64,000 nt of DNA from Salinigranum rubrum (GTDB lineage: Archaea > Halobacteriota > Halobacteria > Halobacteriales > Haloferacaceae), in contig NZ_CP026309.1 of the NCBI RefSeq assembly GCF_002906575.1, forward strand, positions 3,534,001-3,598,000, read 5' to 3'. The notes under the pieces were generated by a model. That model saw nothing but the letters and a program-made list of their open reading frames with translations. It was not told the origin of the DNA and ran no database searches. Position 1 is the first letter of the stretch; each line of letters starts with the position of its first letter. The position numbers were made by a program, and so were the translations under genes. This document shows, piece after piece, positions 1-9,077 of this stretch.

Positions 1-70
1 GCGCATAATTACATTTCATTAGAGCCGCGGCCAAATATCTTGTCGTTGATGTTGCAGGTTCGACGGGTCG

Positions 71-1045
71 TCACAGCCCGAACGCCGTCCACAGGGGGTA
101 GTGGTCGGAGACGCGCCACGAGAGCGACCGGTTGCTGAGGCCGCGGCGCGGCAGAGCGACCTCCCGGAAGTCGAACGACCCGCTCGTCCGGTAGTCGAGC
201 GAGAGCGCCGGGCGACCCTCACCGGCCGTAAACCACGCGATCTGGTCGTAGAACTTCCCCTCCTCGTCCTCGTCGGTGAAGATGGTTCGCGGGACGTCGT
301 TGAGGTCGTCGGGAACCGTCAACCCCGTCGCGGTGAACGCCTCGTACCGCTCGTCGCCCTCGCGGTCGATGTTGAAGTCGCCCAGCGCGATGAGATTGTG
401 CCCCCAGGCGTTGACGTCGCGCGCCCACTCGTCGAGCCACTCGGCGATGGCGCGGAGTTCGGGCGTGCGAGCCTCGGCCGACTCGCCGTACAGGACGTGC
501 AGCGTCACGAGGATGAACGTCTGGCTCCCCGCACGGAAACTGACCGCGTACGGGGTCCGCGCGAACTGCTCGCGGAGCGCGCCCTCCTCGATGTCCCGCT
601 TGTCGAGTTGTTCCTGCGGGACGACGAGTTCGCCGGCGAGGCCGCTTGGCTGGACCGTCCGCCGGTCGTAGAGGAAGCACAGTCGTTCGTCGTTGCCCGG
701 CGACCCGCGGGTGACGTCCGTCAGCAGGAGGCCCCAGTTCGGCCCGAGCAGTTTCAGCGTGTGCCGGAGCGCCTTCAGGTTCCCCTTCACCTCCTGGAGG
801 GCGACGACGTCGAACCGGCGGACGATGGCCGCGATGGTGTGCAGCGACTGGAGGTCGCGCTTCGGGCTGTCGTCCTCGGCGGCGACCCACTTCTCGGTGA
901 GACCGCCGAACGCACGGACGTTCCACGTCGCGATGAGGAGGACTCGGTCGATTGTCCGTGGCGGAAGCGCCTCGTCGAGCGCGCGGTCGAGGCCAGCGAG
1001 GTCCTCCTGTATCTCCGGCGGTGGGGTGTCGGTGACGTGGGGCAT
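71..1045 (-). CDS. Endonuclease/exonuclease/phosphatase (EEP) family protein
   Basis: 324 aa. Metal-dependent phosphoesterase of the EEP (DNase I-like) superfamily; the substrate is not evident. The fold's motifs appear in order: ATWNVR near residues 39-44 (metal-binding Asn42), LQEVKGN with the catalytic-site Glu at 85, TLHV with His183, LGDFNID with Asp223/Asn225, and a C-terminal SDH near residue 313. No signal peptide or membrane segment, so cytosolic. The ATG at 1045 is preceded by an AT-rich ATATATGTG-type box about 30-40 bases upstream, which fits a haloarchaeal promoter. It is monocistronic and reads towards the window start. Confidence 0.85.
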   Translation of the reverse strand: MPHVTDTPPPEIQEDLAGLDRALDEALPPRTIDRVLLIATWNVRAFGGLTEKWVAAEDDSPKRDLQSLHTIAAIVRRFDVVALQEVKGNLKALRHTLKLLGPNWGLLLTDVTRGSPGNDERLCFLYDRRTVQPSGLAGELVVPQEQLDKRDIEEGALREQFARTPYAVSFRAGSQTFILVTLHVLYGESAEARTPELRAIAEWLDEWARDVNAWGHNLIALGDFNIDREGDERYEAFTATGLTVPDDLNDVPRTIFTDEDEEGKFYDQIAWFTAGEGRPALSLDYRTSGSFDFREVALPRRGLSNRSLSWRVSDHYPLWTAFGL

Positions 1046-1165
1046 GTTTATTGGACTGATTGTGTGTCGTGTTCACACATATATGTCGTTCAGACGATAT
1101 AACTGTTGTCGCGTGAGAGTGGACGAGAAGGAGCGAATCCACGCCGAGGTGTGCGCTGGGACTCG

Positions 1166-2203
1166 CTATCGAATCTGCCAGAACGTCTTCGTCCCTTCGA
1201 CCCAGAGGCTAAACTCGAACGCCCAGTAAAGCGGACTCATTCCCTCCGGAACCTCGTATGCGAGCTTTCCACGTCGCGTTTCGCCGGGAGCGAGCGGACT
1301 TCCCTGTTCGTATGCTCGGTCGAGAGCAGAGTAAGCCGAGATATCGAAAGGATACGAGAAACCGCTATCCCCTTTGAGAAGCATCTGGAGTGCAATCGAG
1401 ATGTTGAGTTCCTCCGACGTCTCGTTCACTGTGGAAATGTCCACGACGACGAATTCGTTTCCGTCATCTGCTTCCGCGAAGGACCCGATACTGGTTGCGG
1501 TTTCGACACTGTTGACCGTCACGACGGTGTCGTTGAAACTCACCGAGTCGCCGGGTTCGTAAGTGTCGACCTGGAGGTCCTGTTCCAACGCAGTCGTGCT
1601 CTCTGCGGACTGTGAGAGGTCGATTTCGACCCGGGAGAACCTGAAGAGCGAGAGTGCCTGAAAGTCGAACTGCATGACGAGTCCCGATGCGTCCTCTGGC
1701 ACCTCGTAGACGACATCACCCCGAGATACCTCACCGGGTGCGATCTGTCCGCCTTCGAGATTCCTCCCTGTCGAGGCGAACGTCTGATCGTACGTGTAAT
1801 CCTCGTCGTCTTTGAGTCGTGTCTGTAGCAGTCCGGAGAAACTGATGAACTCGTCCGACGTGACGTTCTTGATAGCGAGGTCGACGACAACGTAGGTCCG
1901 GCCGGATTCGGCCTGCTGGAATTCACCGATCTGTGCCGTCTCCTCAATGCCGTTCACCACCATTGCGAGCGTATCGTCCTGTACAACTTCCCCAATCTGT
2001 GCAGTGGCGACTTGGTTCGAGGGTTCTGGGGTCGACGTAGCCGTTTGCCCCTCGCTCTCAGTAGTTTCATCCACCTCTCCGGAGGATTCCCCGCCTGACG
2101 ACCCGGGCGTGTCTGTAACCTGCTCCGGTCGTTCGTCACTCGTACATCCGGTGAGACCAGCGAGCGTAACACCACACGCGCTGATGTACCGTCTTCTATT
2201 CAT
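1166..2203 (-). CDS. Lipoprotein with two DUF4352-like domains
   Basis: 345 aa, exported and lipid-anchored. The N-terminus is MNRRRYISACG... followed by a lipobox LTGC with Cys20, then a Ser/Thr/Glu-rich linker to about residue 65. The rest holds two similar beta-rich repeats (about 70-200 and 205-340). Each contains a VVVD...N(V/E)TS(D/E)E segment, a middle LLQTRLKDD / LQMLLKGDS segment and a G-(K/D)-(L/V)-x-YEVPE ending, the pattern of the DUF4352/telokin-like family. Function unknown. Codon use is slightly less GC-extreme than neighbouring genes. It lies alone, 120 bp from the EEP gene start and 300 bp from tRNA-Leu. Confidence 0.75.
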   Translation of the reverse strand: MNRRRYISACGVTLAGLTGCTSDERPEQVTDTPGSSGGESSGEVDETTESEGQTATSTPEPSNQVATAQIGEVVQDDTLAMVVNGIEETAQIGEFQQAESGRTYVVVDLAIKNVTSDEFISFSGLLQTRLKDDEDYTYDQTFASTGRNLEGGQIAPGEVSRGDVVYEVPEDASGLVMQFDFQALSLFRFSRVEIDLSQSAESTTALEQDLQVDTYEPGDSVSFNDTVVTVNSVETATSIGSFAEADDGNEFVVVDISTVNETSEELNISIALQMLLKGDSGFSYPFDISAYSALDRAYEQGSPLAPGETRRGKLAYEVPEGMSPLYWAFEFSLWVEGTKTFWQIR

Positions 2204-2390
2204 GTTCTCGTTCTGTGACTATCAGGCATAGTTTCGATTTTGATACTACCGGCTAACGACCCGTTAATCGCCGAATCTAACTCTTCGTGAACGGCTATCG
2301 TCCACTCACAGTCAGTCGCCCCGCCACAGCAGCCCTCGGTGTTGATACGAGTCGATGCTCTGTACGTGTTGTGAACCTCACAGAAACGAT

Positions 2391-2502
2391 ACGAGGGAAG
2401 GAATTTTGAACCACGGTCGTTCCGCTCACTCCGTTCGCTTCACTCCCTGATTCAAATCCTTCGTTCGATTTTCACGGCTCTCCCTGCGGTCGAGCCCGAA
2501 AA
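2391..2502 (-). repeat. Degenerate echo of tRNA-Leu 3' end plus 36-bp core
   Basis: Immediately beyond the 3' end of tRNA-Leu there is a second, imperfect copy of its acceptor/T-arm (2391-2412, against 2504-2524; two substitutions and one extra T). It is followed by a 36-bp core (2413-2448) and an inverted T-arm copy (2449-2459). The core matches 32 of 36 bases of the core beside tRNA-Gly (43658-43693). No ORF lies here. The rest of the 2204-2502 intergenic stretch shows nothing else I recognise. Confidence 0.7.
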
Positions 2503-2587
2503 TGCGAGGGAAGGGATTTGAACCCTCGAACCCCTACGGGAGCGGATCTTAAGTCCGCCGCTTTTGGCCTAGCTCAGCCACCCTCGC
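2503..2587 (-). tRNA. tRNA-Leu (UAA)
   Basis: 85-nt class II tRNA. The acceptor GCGAGGG pairs with CCCTCGC, the discriminator is A, the anticodon stem GCGGA/TCCGC closes loop CTTAAGA (anticodon UAA), there is a long variable arm, and the T loop reads GTTCAAATC. No CCA is encoded and no intron is visible. A degenerate copy of the 3' end lies about 113 bp downstream. Confidence 0.95.
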
Positions 2588-2627
2588 GCACACGTTCGTT
2601 TTTCCCTTCGCCGCAAGTGGGTTTCGG

Positions 2628-2966
2628 TTACCAGTCGACCGAGAGCGTCCCATCGCCGTCGGGGTCGGGCGCGATTTCCTCGTCGGTGCGGCGGTCGATG
2701 ACGTGGATGACCCCCCGGTCCTTCTTCGCTGGACACACCTCGGCCGCCTCGATGTTCTCGTCGAGTTCGTCCTCGGCGATGTAGTACGACCGGGGCTGGG
2801 CGAGTCCCGTGTCGATGCTCATCGTCCAGTTCTTCGCGACTTCGGCACAGCGACCCGCACCGATGCACTTGTTCGCCTCGAAGATGATCTTGTACGGCTT
2901 CTCCTCGATGGGAGGGGCGTTCGCCTCGTCGCCGATGTCGCTCGGCTTCAGGGGAGCGTCGCTCAT
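2628..2966 (-). CDS. Ferredoxin with three cluster cysteines
   Basis: 112 aa small iron-sulfur electron carrier. The cluster motif is C34-IGAGR-C40 ... C78-P, so only three cysteines are present. This fits a 3Fe-4S cluster or a 4Fe-4S cluster with one non-cysteine ligand, as in P450-type ferredoxins. The protein has acidic N- and C-terminal extensions typical of halophiles. The start is taken at MSDAPLKP (2966); the longer open frame upstream is Arg/Pro-rich and looks non-coding. No redox partner is adjacent, so its electron-transfer partner cannot be inferred. Confidence 0.8.
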   Translation of the reverse strand: MSDAPLKPSDIGDEANAPPIEEKPYKIIFEANKCIGAGRCAEVAKNWTMSIDTGLAQPRSYYIAEDELDENIEAAEVCPAKKDRGVIHVIDRRTDEEIAPDPDGDGTLSVDW

Positions 2967-3575
2967 TGTGGGAGGTACGGAGACGCCGGTCTTTCGTCTT
3001 TCGTCTCTGTATCCGGGCGTGGTAGTTGTCCGGATAGTTTCGGGGTCTCGGTACGGTGGGTGACAGATCGGTGAGGCGGTAGAGAGCCGTGAACAGCACC
3101 GGTCAGGCCAGCAAAAACCGCGCGGCACACGGGCGCGATGAACCGCAGCCTCACCCACCGGAGCGACGAAGTCGCTCCGAGCCTTCGTTCAGTTCCTTCA
3201 CGAACACCGCGCGCGCCGCTCGCTCCCTCCGGTCGCTCACTCCCGCACGCCGACCGTCAAAACACGAAACGGGGCGGTGGCGCGTGGCGTCGCGGACGTC
3301 GGTCCGGGACGCCGCGCGCGAGGGATGAGTGAGCGACGTGAGTAGAGCAAACGAACGAACGAACGAACGAATCGGCTGGGGAGGGTGTGGCATCACCGCG
3401 TCCGTGCACTGCGCGGTCTCTGTTCCGTTCACCGTCCCCGGCGCCGACCTATCGGAAACGTCCCTGATGAGTACGCGTCTCGCCTCCTCGCCGACTCACC
3501 GACCACACACGTCTTATTCACCGAACACTTACCTCAGGTGAATCTCGACGCAGACCGCTCGAGCGTCGGGAGCAG
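2967..3575. other. Gene-free intergenic region with palindrome and microsatellite
   Basis: About 600 bp between the ferredoxin gene and the ABC exporter. Open frames here are Arg/Pro-rich shadows. Visible structure: a near-perfect hairpin at 3159-3179 (arms CGGAGCGAC / GTCGCTCCG, GAA loop), a CGCTCGCTCC...GGTCGCTCACTC low-complexity stretch near 3213-3240, and a tetranucleotide run of ACGA at 3351-3371. No RNA gene recognised. Confidence 0.5.
3351..3371. repeat. (ACGA)n tetranucleotide repeat
   Basis: Five tandem ACGA units in the gene-free region upstream of the ABC exporter. It could be length-variable between isolates. Confidence 0.6.
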
Positions 3576-5480
3576 GTGATTCCGATACCCACGCCGAAAC
3601 CAGACACGAACCCACAGAACCCGATGGCTCGGCTGTTCGACCAGTACGGCCGGCCCGAGTGGCACCTCCTCGCGCTCGCGCTCGTGACCAGCCTGCTCGG
3701 CCGCACCATCGCGCTCGTCCCGCCGCTCGTTCTCGGCGTCGCCATCGACGCCGTGTTCGTCGGCAACGCGCCCTACACCCTGCCGCTCGTTCCCCCCGAA
3801 CACCTCCCGACGAGTCGCGTCGAGGGCCTCTGGTTCTCGGCTGCGCTCGTCGCGAGCGCGCTCGTCCTCTCCGTCCTTTTGACCTGGGCGCAGGGCGTCG
3901 GCTTCTCGCTCTTCTCAAACCGCGTCCAGCATCGAGTGAGAGTGGACGCCTACGACGCGATGCAGGGGCTCGACATGAGCTTCTTCGACGACAAACAGAC
4001 CGGGCAGGTGATGTCCATCCTGAACAACGACGTCCGCAACCTCAAGTCGTTCCTCAACGGAACGGTGGGCGGAGTCGTCCAGCTTCTCGTCACGGTCACG
4101 GCCATCGCGGGCATCCTCTTCTATCTCAACGCACAACTCGCGCTCGTGACGCTCGTCGCCGTGCCCCTCCTCGGGACGTTCACCGTGTGGTTCATGCGCA
4201 CCGTCCGTCCGCTGTACCGCGCGCTTCGCCAGAGCGTCGGCGACCTCAACACGAGAATCGAGAACAACCTCGACGGCATCGAAGTGATAAAGACCTCCTC
4301 GACCGAGGGGTTCGAGACCTCCCGAGTGAGCGACGCCTCCTGGACCACCTATCTGAAGACCTGGGCCGTCGTCAAGCTCGAGTACCTCTATCAGCCGGGG
4401 ATGGAACTCATGGCCGGCATCGCGTTCGCCTTCACGTTCGTCGTCGGCGGGCTCTGGCTCGTCGCCGGCCCGCCCGGACCGTTTACCGGCACGCTGCTGG
4501 TCGGCGAGTTCGTCACGTTCCTCTTCATGACCCAGCGGTTCGTCGACCCCCTCGCCGGGGCGGGCCGAATCGTCAACTCCTACGAGAACGCCCGCGCCTC
4601 CGCCGAGCGAATCTTCGACCTCGCGGACCGCCCGGTGCTCGTCGCCGAGTCCGAAACCCCGGTCGCGCTCCCCCGAGAGCGGGTCGACGGCCGGATCGAG
4701 TACGACGACGTCTCCTTCGGGTACCGTGTCGACGACCCGGTCCTCGCGGACGTCTCGTTCGTCGTCGAACCCGGTGAGACGGTGGCGTTCGTCGGACCGA
4801 CCGGCGCCGGGAAGTCGACGCTGGCGAAGCTCCTGCTCCGTCTGTACGACGTCGACGGCGGGTCCATCCGGGTCGACGGCGTCGACGTCCGCGACCTCTC
4901 GCTCGCGGACCTCCGCCGTGCCGTCGGCTACGTCGGCCAGGACGTCTACCTGTTCGACGGAACCGTGCGGGAGAACCTCCTGTACGGGGCGTTCGACGCC
5001 TCGCCCGAGGAGATGGTCGCGGCCGCCCGCGCCGCCGAGGCTCACGCGTTCGTCTCGGCGCTCCCGGAGGGGTACGACACCCGCATCGGCGAGCGCGGCG
5101 TCAAGCTCTCCGGCGGGCAGCGCCAGCGGCTCTCCATCGCCCGTGCGATGCTCCAGGACCCGGCGATACTCGTCCTCGACGAGGCCACGTCGAGCGTCGA
5201 TACCGAGACGGAACTGTACATCCAGCGGGCGCTCGACGCCCTCACCGAGGGGCGGACGACGGTCGTCATCGCCCACCGTCTCTCGACCGTCAGGAACGCG
5301 GACCTCGTGCTCGTTCTCGACGGGGGCGGGGTGGTAGAGCGCGGCACGCACGACGCCCTTCTCGCGACGCCCGGGCTGTACGCGACGCTCTGGGGGATTC
5401 AGGCCGGGGACACCGAGGGCCTCCCGGACGAACTCGTCGACCGGTTCGCCCGGGAGTCGGGACCGTCGGCGAACGACTGA
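3576..5480 (+). CDS. ABC transporter, fused permease/ATPase (multidrug/lipid exporter type)
   Basis: 634 aa half-transporter with one membrane domain (about residues 20-340, six helices, ABC_membrane type) and one C-terminal nucleotide-binding domain. The ATPase carries Walker A GPTGAGKST (about 407), signature LSGGQRQR (about 511), Walker B ILVLDEA (about 531) and an H-loop VIAHRLST. It is expected to work as a homodimer exporting a hydrophobic substrate; the substrate is unknown. The start is GTG 3576, giving MIPIPTPKP...NPMARLF. An ATG at 3624 (MARLFDQYG) is possible but would remove the NPMxRLF lead that I believe homologues share. No partner gene is adjacent. Confidence 0.88.
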   Translation: MIPIPTPKPDTNPQNPMARLFDQYGRPEWHLLALALVTSLLGRTIALVPPLVLGVAIDAVFVGNAPYTLPLVPPEHLPTSRVEGLWFSAALVASALVLSVLLTWAQGVGFSLFSNRVQHRVRVDAYDAMQGLDMSFFDDKQTGQVMSILNNDVRNLKSFLNGTVGGVVQLLVTVTAIAGILFYLNAQLALVTLVAVPLLGTFTVWFMRTVRPLYRALRQSVGDLNTRIENNLDGIEVIKTSSTEGFETSRVSDASWTTYLKTWAVVKLEYLYQPGMELMAGIAFAFTFVVGGLWLVAGPPGPFTGTLLVGEFVTFLFMTQRFVDPLAGAGRIVNSYENARASAERIFDLADRPVLVAESETPVALPRERVDGRIEYDDVSFGYRVDDPVLADVSFVVEPGETVAFVGPTGAGKSTLAKLLLRLYDVDGGSIRVDGVDVRDLSLADLRRAVGYVGQDVYLFDGTVRENLLYGAFDASPEEMVAAARAAEAHAFVSALPEGYDTRIGERGVKLSGGQRQRLSIARAMLQDPAILVLDEATSSVDTETELYIQRALDALTEGRTTVVIAHRLSTVRNADLVLVLDGGGVVERGTHDALLATPGLYATLWGIQAGDTEGLPDELVDRFARESGPSAND

Positions 5481-5501
5481 GTCCGTCGCCCCCACCACCG
5501 T

Positions 5502-7370
5502 TCAGGACGGAACGGAGAGCGAGCCGTGCGGGTGTGACCCGCTCGAATCGGTCGGTGACTCCGACTCCGATTCCGTCGACCGCTCGTGCCAGTCGGCGTC
5601 GGAGACGCCTGTCGACCCTGTCGCCTCGTACCACTCGTCGTCCGGTGCTTCGAGTCTGATCGTGACGACGTTCCCCCGCGGGCCGTTCGGCTCGTACTCG
5701 ACGGTCCCACCGGAGTCGGTGACGATCCAGTTCACGAGCCACAGCCCGAGACCGCTCGCGTCGTCGAGGCTCGGGTCCCGTCCGACCAGCACCGCGCGGT
5801 CCGCCTCCGGAATGGGCGGCCCGTCGTCAGCCACCCGCAGGTCGACGTACCGTTCACCGTCGACGACGGTCCGTTCGACGGAGACGGACACCCACGGCTC
5901 GTCGGAGTCGTTGTGTTCGACGGCGTTCTCGACGAGATTGTCGACGGCCGACCCGATGAGGTCGAGCGCGCGGACCCACGCGTCGGCCGGCAGGTCGGTC
6001 TCGACCGTCGCGTTCGGGTGCTCGCGTGCCACCGCCGCCGTCCGCTCGCGGACGAGGCGCGCCAGGTCGAGCGTCGACCGCGTCGGCTCGTCCGCGTCGA
6101 GGTGGCGTTCGACCTCCCGGACCGTCTCGACGAGTTCGCGCATCTCGGCCGCCCGCCGGGCGAGGCCGGCGAGGTACTCTTCGTCGCCGGGGTTGCGCCG
6201 GATCAGGGTGACGTAGTTCTCGATGACGACCACGTCGTTTCGCAGGTCGTGACGGAGGACGCGGTTGAGGACGGCCACCTCCCGCTCGCGGCGCCGGCGT
6301 TCGGTCACGTCACGGAGCGTCACCAGCCGTCCGGTCGACCAGTCAGTCCGCAGCGACGAGACGCGAACCTCGTAGGAGCGTCCCGTCTCGGGAACGACGT
6401 AGTCGCTCGTCGGCTCCTCGCCGGAGAGGAGTGACGCGAGCGACGGGGCGACCGCCGCGAGCGGAGCGCCGGTCGCCTCGTCGAGCGTCGTGTCGAGCAC
6501 CGCCTCCGCGCTCGGGTTCAGGTCGACGACCCGCTCTCTGGCGTCGATGGCGACGACGGCGTCGGGCAGGCGTTCGACGAGTTCGGCCCGGGCCACCCCG
6601 CCCGTCACGGGGTGAATATCGAGCAGCGAGTACCGGTGGAAGCCGCCGCCGAGGGCGAGTGCGCTCACGACGAACCCGACGGGGGTGAGGTCGAGCGGGG
6701 CGATACCCGCGACGAACGCGAGGTTCCCTAGCCAAGGAGCCGTGACGGCGACGAAGAGCGCGGCCGTCTGGACGCGGAACAGCCGCGCTGCTGCCACCGA
6801 CAGCACGAGTAGGACCGTTCCCGTGCCGGTCAACAGATACGAGTACGCCACCCACAGCCAGAACGCCGGGCCGTACTCGACCGACAGCACGGGCGTCGAG
6901 AGCCCCGCTGCCGGAACCAGTTCGTAGCTCGCCCACATGAGCCCGGTCGAGAGCGTCGTCCAGGCGAGGCCCATCGTCACCAGCGAAGGCACGGCGAGGA
7001 GGCAGAGTCGCCCCATCCCCAGCCACCGCTTCCGGCCGGTGTAGACGAGCGCGAACACGAACCAGGCGGGCGGGACGACGACGATACCGACGTACGAGAG
7101 CCGCCCGAACAGGAGCGTCCCTGCCAGGGTCTGACTGCTCAGTTCCAGCGCGTAGAAGAGCGACCACAGCCCCGCACCGAGCGCCAGCACGATCAGCGTC
7201 TTCGAGCCCGGACTGTCGCGGCGATGCCACAGGGCTACGGCAACGCCAACGGCGAGAACCACGGCGAGGAGCATCAGCCCGACGGAGAGCGACCACTCGA
7301 ACCGTGGCGACGACGCGGAGAGGGCGACGCGGGAGAGAACGCCGCCCACGTGATCGAGCGGCACTGTCAC
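5502..7370 (-). CDS. Membrane sensor histidine kinase (N-terminal 7TM, PAS, HATPase)
   Basis: About 622 aa. The N-terminal third is a multi-helix membrane sensor of the histidine-kinase 7TM type (about residues 30-250), followed by a PAS domain (LPDAVVAIDARERVVDLN), a phospho-acceptor box VLRHDLRNDV, and a C-terminal HATPase with N-box NLVENAVEHN, G1 VADDGPP and G2 GLGLWLV. The acidic Ser/Glu tail is low-complexity. It probably phosphorylates a stand-alone receiver; none is adjacent. The start is uncertain: GTG at 7370 is used, but GTG 7349 would suit a leaderless transcript from the TATA-like bases at 7377-7380. It diverges from the paralogous pair at 7490. Confidence 0.8.
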   Translation of the reverse strand: MTVPLDHVGGVLSRVALSASSPRFEWSLSVGLMLLAVVLAVGVAVALWHRRDSPGSKTLIVLALGAGLWSLFYALELSSQTLAGTLLFGRLSYVGIVVVPPAWFVFALVYTGRKRWLGMGRLCLLAVPSLVTMGLAWTTLSTGLMWASYELVPAAGLSTPVLSVEYGPAFWLWVAYSYLLTGTGTVLLVLSVAAARLFRVQTAALFVAVTAPWLGNLAFVAGIAPLDLTPVGFVVSALALGGGFHRYSLLDIHPVTGGVARAELVERLPDAVVAIDARERVVDLNPSAEAVLDTTLDEATGAPLAAVAPSLASLLSGEEPTSDYVVPETGRSYEVRVSSLRTDWSTGRLVTLRDVTERRRREREVAVLNRVLRHDLRNDVVVIENYVTLIRRNPGDEEYLAGLARRAAEMRELVETVREVERHLDADEPTRSTLDLARLVRERTAAVAREHPNATVETDLPADAWVRALDLIGSAVDNLVENAVEHNDSDEPWVSVSVERTVVDGERYVDLRVADDGPPIPEADRAVLVGRDPSLDDASGLGLWLVNWIVTDSGGTVEYEPNGPRGNVVTIRLEAPDDEWYEATGSTGVSDADWHERSTESESESPTDSSGSHPHGSLSVPS

Positions 7371-7489
7371 AGCCTCTATACGGACGAGGACGGCATTACG
7401 TTTTCTCCGGCGAGACAGGGACGAGCGAACCGACGAGGTCGGTCGACAGGTGGATACTTGCGCGGGCCCTGCCAACGGTCACCGAACCG

Positions 7490-9007
7490 ATGTCGACCCG
7501 ACCGACGCTGGCGGCGCTCCTTCGAACGCGGTCCCGCCGGGACGTCGCCGCGTTCGTCGCGGCGCTGTACGACGCCCGCGGTTCGACCACGCGGGTCGAT
7601 GCCGGCGGGGTCGTCGTCGACGGCGACCGGTACCTCGTCGTCGAGAGCGGGCACGTGGCGCGCCTCCGTGCACGGGTCCGTCCTCGCTCGCCGTCCCCCG
7701 ACGTCGTCGTCGCCGTCGACCCCTCCCGGGCCGACGCGCTCGCGGGTCGGTACGGCGTCCCCGTGTGGACTCCGGCGGACCTCGACCGACTCGCACGGTA
7801 CGGACTCGACCGGACCGTCGCCGACCGACTGTTCCACGAACACCTCGACTGCGCCGTGGGCGACGTGGCGCCCACGGCCCACGCGGCCGCCGGCGCGCCC
7901 TCCACACCGACTCCCAGAGCGTCGGACGGTCGCCCTCGCGGGACGGGAGAGTCGGGACTTCGGCTGCCCGAATCGGCCGTGCTCGCCGCGCTCGTCGTGG
8001 CCGCGCTCGTGGCGTTCGGGGCGGTGGCGTCGCCGGTGGGGGGTCCGGGAATCAGCACCCTCGCCGGAGGCGGTGACGTCGAATCCGACGCGACTGGGGC
8101 CGGTGCGGCCCCGGACGAGGCCGGCGTCGCGGACGAACCTCGCCCGACTCCCGACACGTCGACGCCGACGCCCGACGCACGCCGACTCGCACCGGGGCTC
8201 GCCATCGACGGCGTCGTCGACTCGGAGGCGCTCGGCGAGGCGCACGCGCGGGCGATGGCGAACCGCTCGTACACCTGGGAACTCACCTACATCGAGTACG
8301 CGAACGACGACGAGAGCGGGCGCGCGACGGAACTCGTCACCGTCGAGCGCCCGACGGTGTACGCCTCGCGCGTGACGACCGACGGCTTCCTCAGCTCCCG
8401 CGGCCCCGTCGCCTTCCGCTCGTCGTACGCCGACGGCGAGCGGTTGTACCGACCCGCGACGGACGGCATCGATTCGAGTTCCATCGAACAGCGAGGCCCG
8501 GTCGGACTCCAGGAAGAGCGCGCGAGCCAGTACTACGCACTCCTGCTCGACGGCGAGGAGACGTCGGTCGTCCGGACCATCCTCGGCGACCCCCGACTGT
8601 ACGTCGTCGACATCCGGGGGACGAGCGCCAGCACCGTCCGGAACTACACCGCGACGGCCCACGTCGCGCCCGACGGCACCGTCGTCTACTACGCCGGGTC
8701 GTACTGTTACGTCGCCTTCCGCGGCGACGAGACGCGGGAGACCTGTCTCCGGCTGACGATGCAGTACCGCAACGTCGGAGGGACGACGGTCGAACCGCCC
8801 GCGTGGTACGTCGGAGAGGCGTCGGTTGGGACGCCCACGGAGAGGCCGTCTTCGGGGAACGCGTCGACGCCGGGAACCGAGACACCGACCGCGACACAGA
8901 CGCGGACCCGGACGGGCGTGCCGACCGCGACGGAGCAATTCGATGGAACGGGGAGCGGGAAGAACGCGACGGCACCGCCGACTGAAGCGACGGCGACCGG
9001 GGTCTGA
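7490..9007 (+). CDS. Conserved haloarchaeal membrane-anchored protein, paralogue 1
   Basis: 505 aa, function unknown. The cytosolic N-terminal domain (about 1-130) begins RPTLAALLR and contains FVAALYDARG, VVVAVDP and DLDRLARYGLDRT. Its layout resembles a degenerate restriction-endonuclease-like fold, but no catalytic triad is evident. One membrane helix follows (about 160-182), then a Thr/Pro/Asp linker and an extracytoplasmic domain (about 240-470) with an ANRSYTWELTYIEY motif, ending in a Thr/Ser-rich tail. The ATG at 7490 is used because it aligns with the start of the next gene, its paralogue. The two are separated by 70 bp in the same direction. Confidence 0.65.
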   Translation: MSTRPTLAALLRTRSRRDVAAFVAALYDARGSTTRVDAGGVVVDGDRYLVVESGHVARLRARVRPRSPSPDVVVAVDPSRADALAGRYGVPVWTPADLDRLARYGLDRTVADRLFHEHLDCAVGDVAPTAHAAAGAPSTPTPRASDGRPRGTGESGLRLPESAVLAALVVAALVAFGAVASPVGGPGISTLAGGGDVESDATGAGAAPDEAGVADEPRPTPDTSTPTPDARRLAPGLAIDGVVDSEALGEAHARAMANRSYTWELTYIEYANDDESGRATELVTVERPTVYASRVTTDGFLSSRGPVAFRSSYADGERLYRPATDGIDSSSIEQRGPVGLQEERASQYYALLLDGEETSVVRTILGDPRLYVVDIRGTSASTVRNYTATAHVAPDGTVVYYAGSYCYVAFRGDETRETCLRLTMQYRNVGGTTVEPPAWYVGEASVGTPTERPSSGNASTPGTETPTATQTRTRTGVPTATEQFDGTGSGKNATAPPTEATATGV

Positions 9008-9077
9008 CGCCGCGAGGGACGGTTCAGAGCCGAATCAGGGGGTGGATTCTTCGGGCTGGCCGTCGTCAGGGGAGCCG

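Noticed and set aside
3151-3432. 93-codon minus-strand frame upstream of the ABC exporter
   Set aside because: Arg/Ser/Pro-rich and built from low-complexity and palindromic DNA, typical of a shadow frame in GC-rich sequence.
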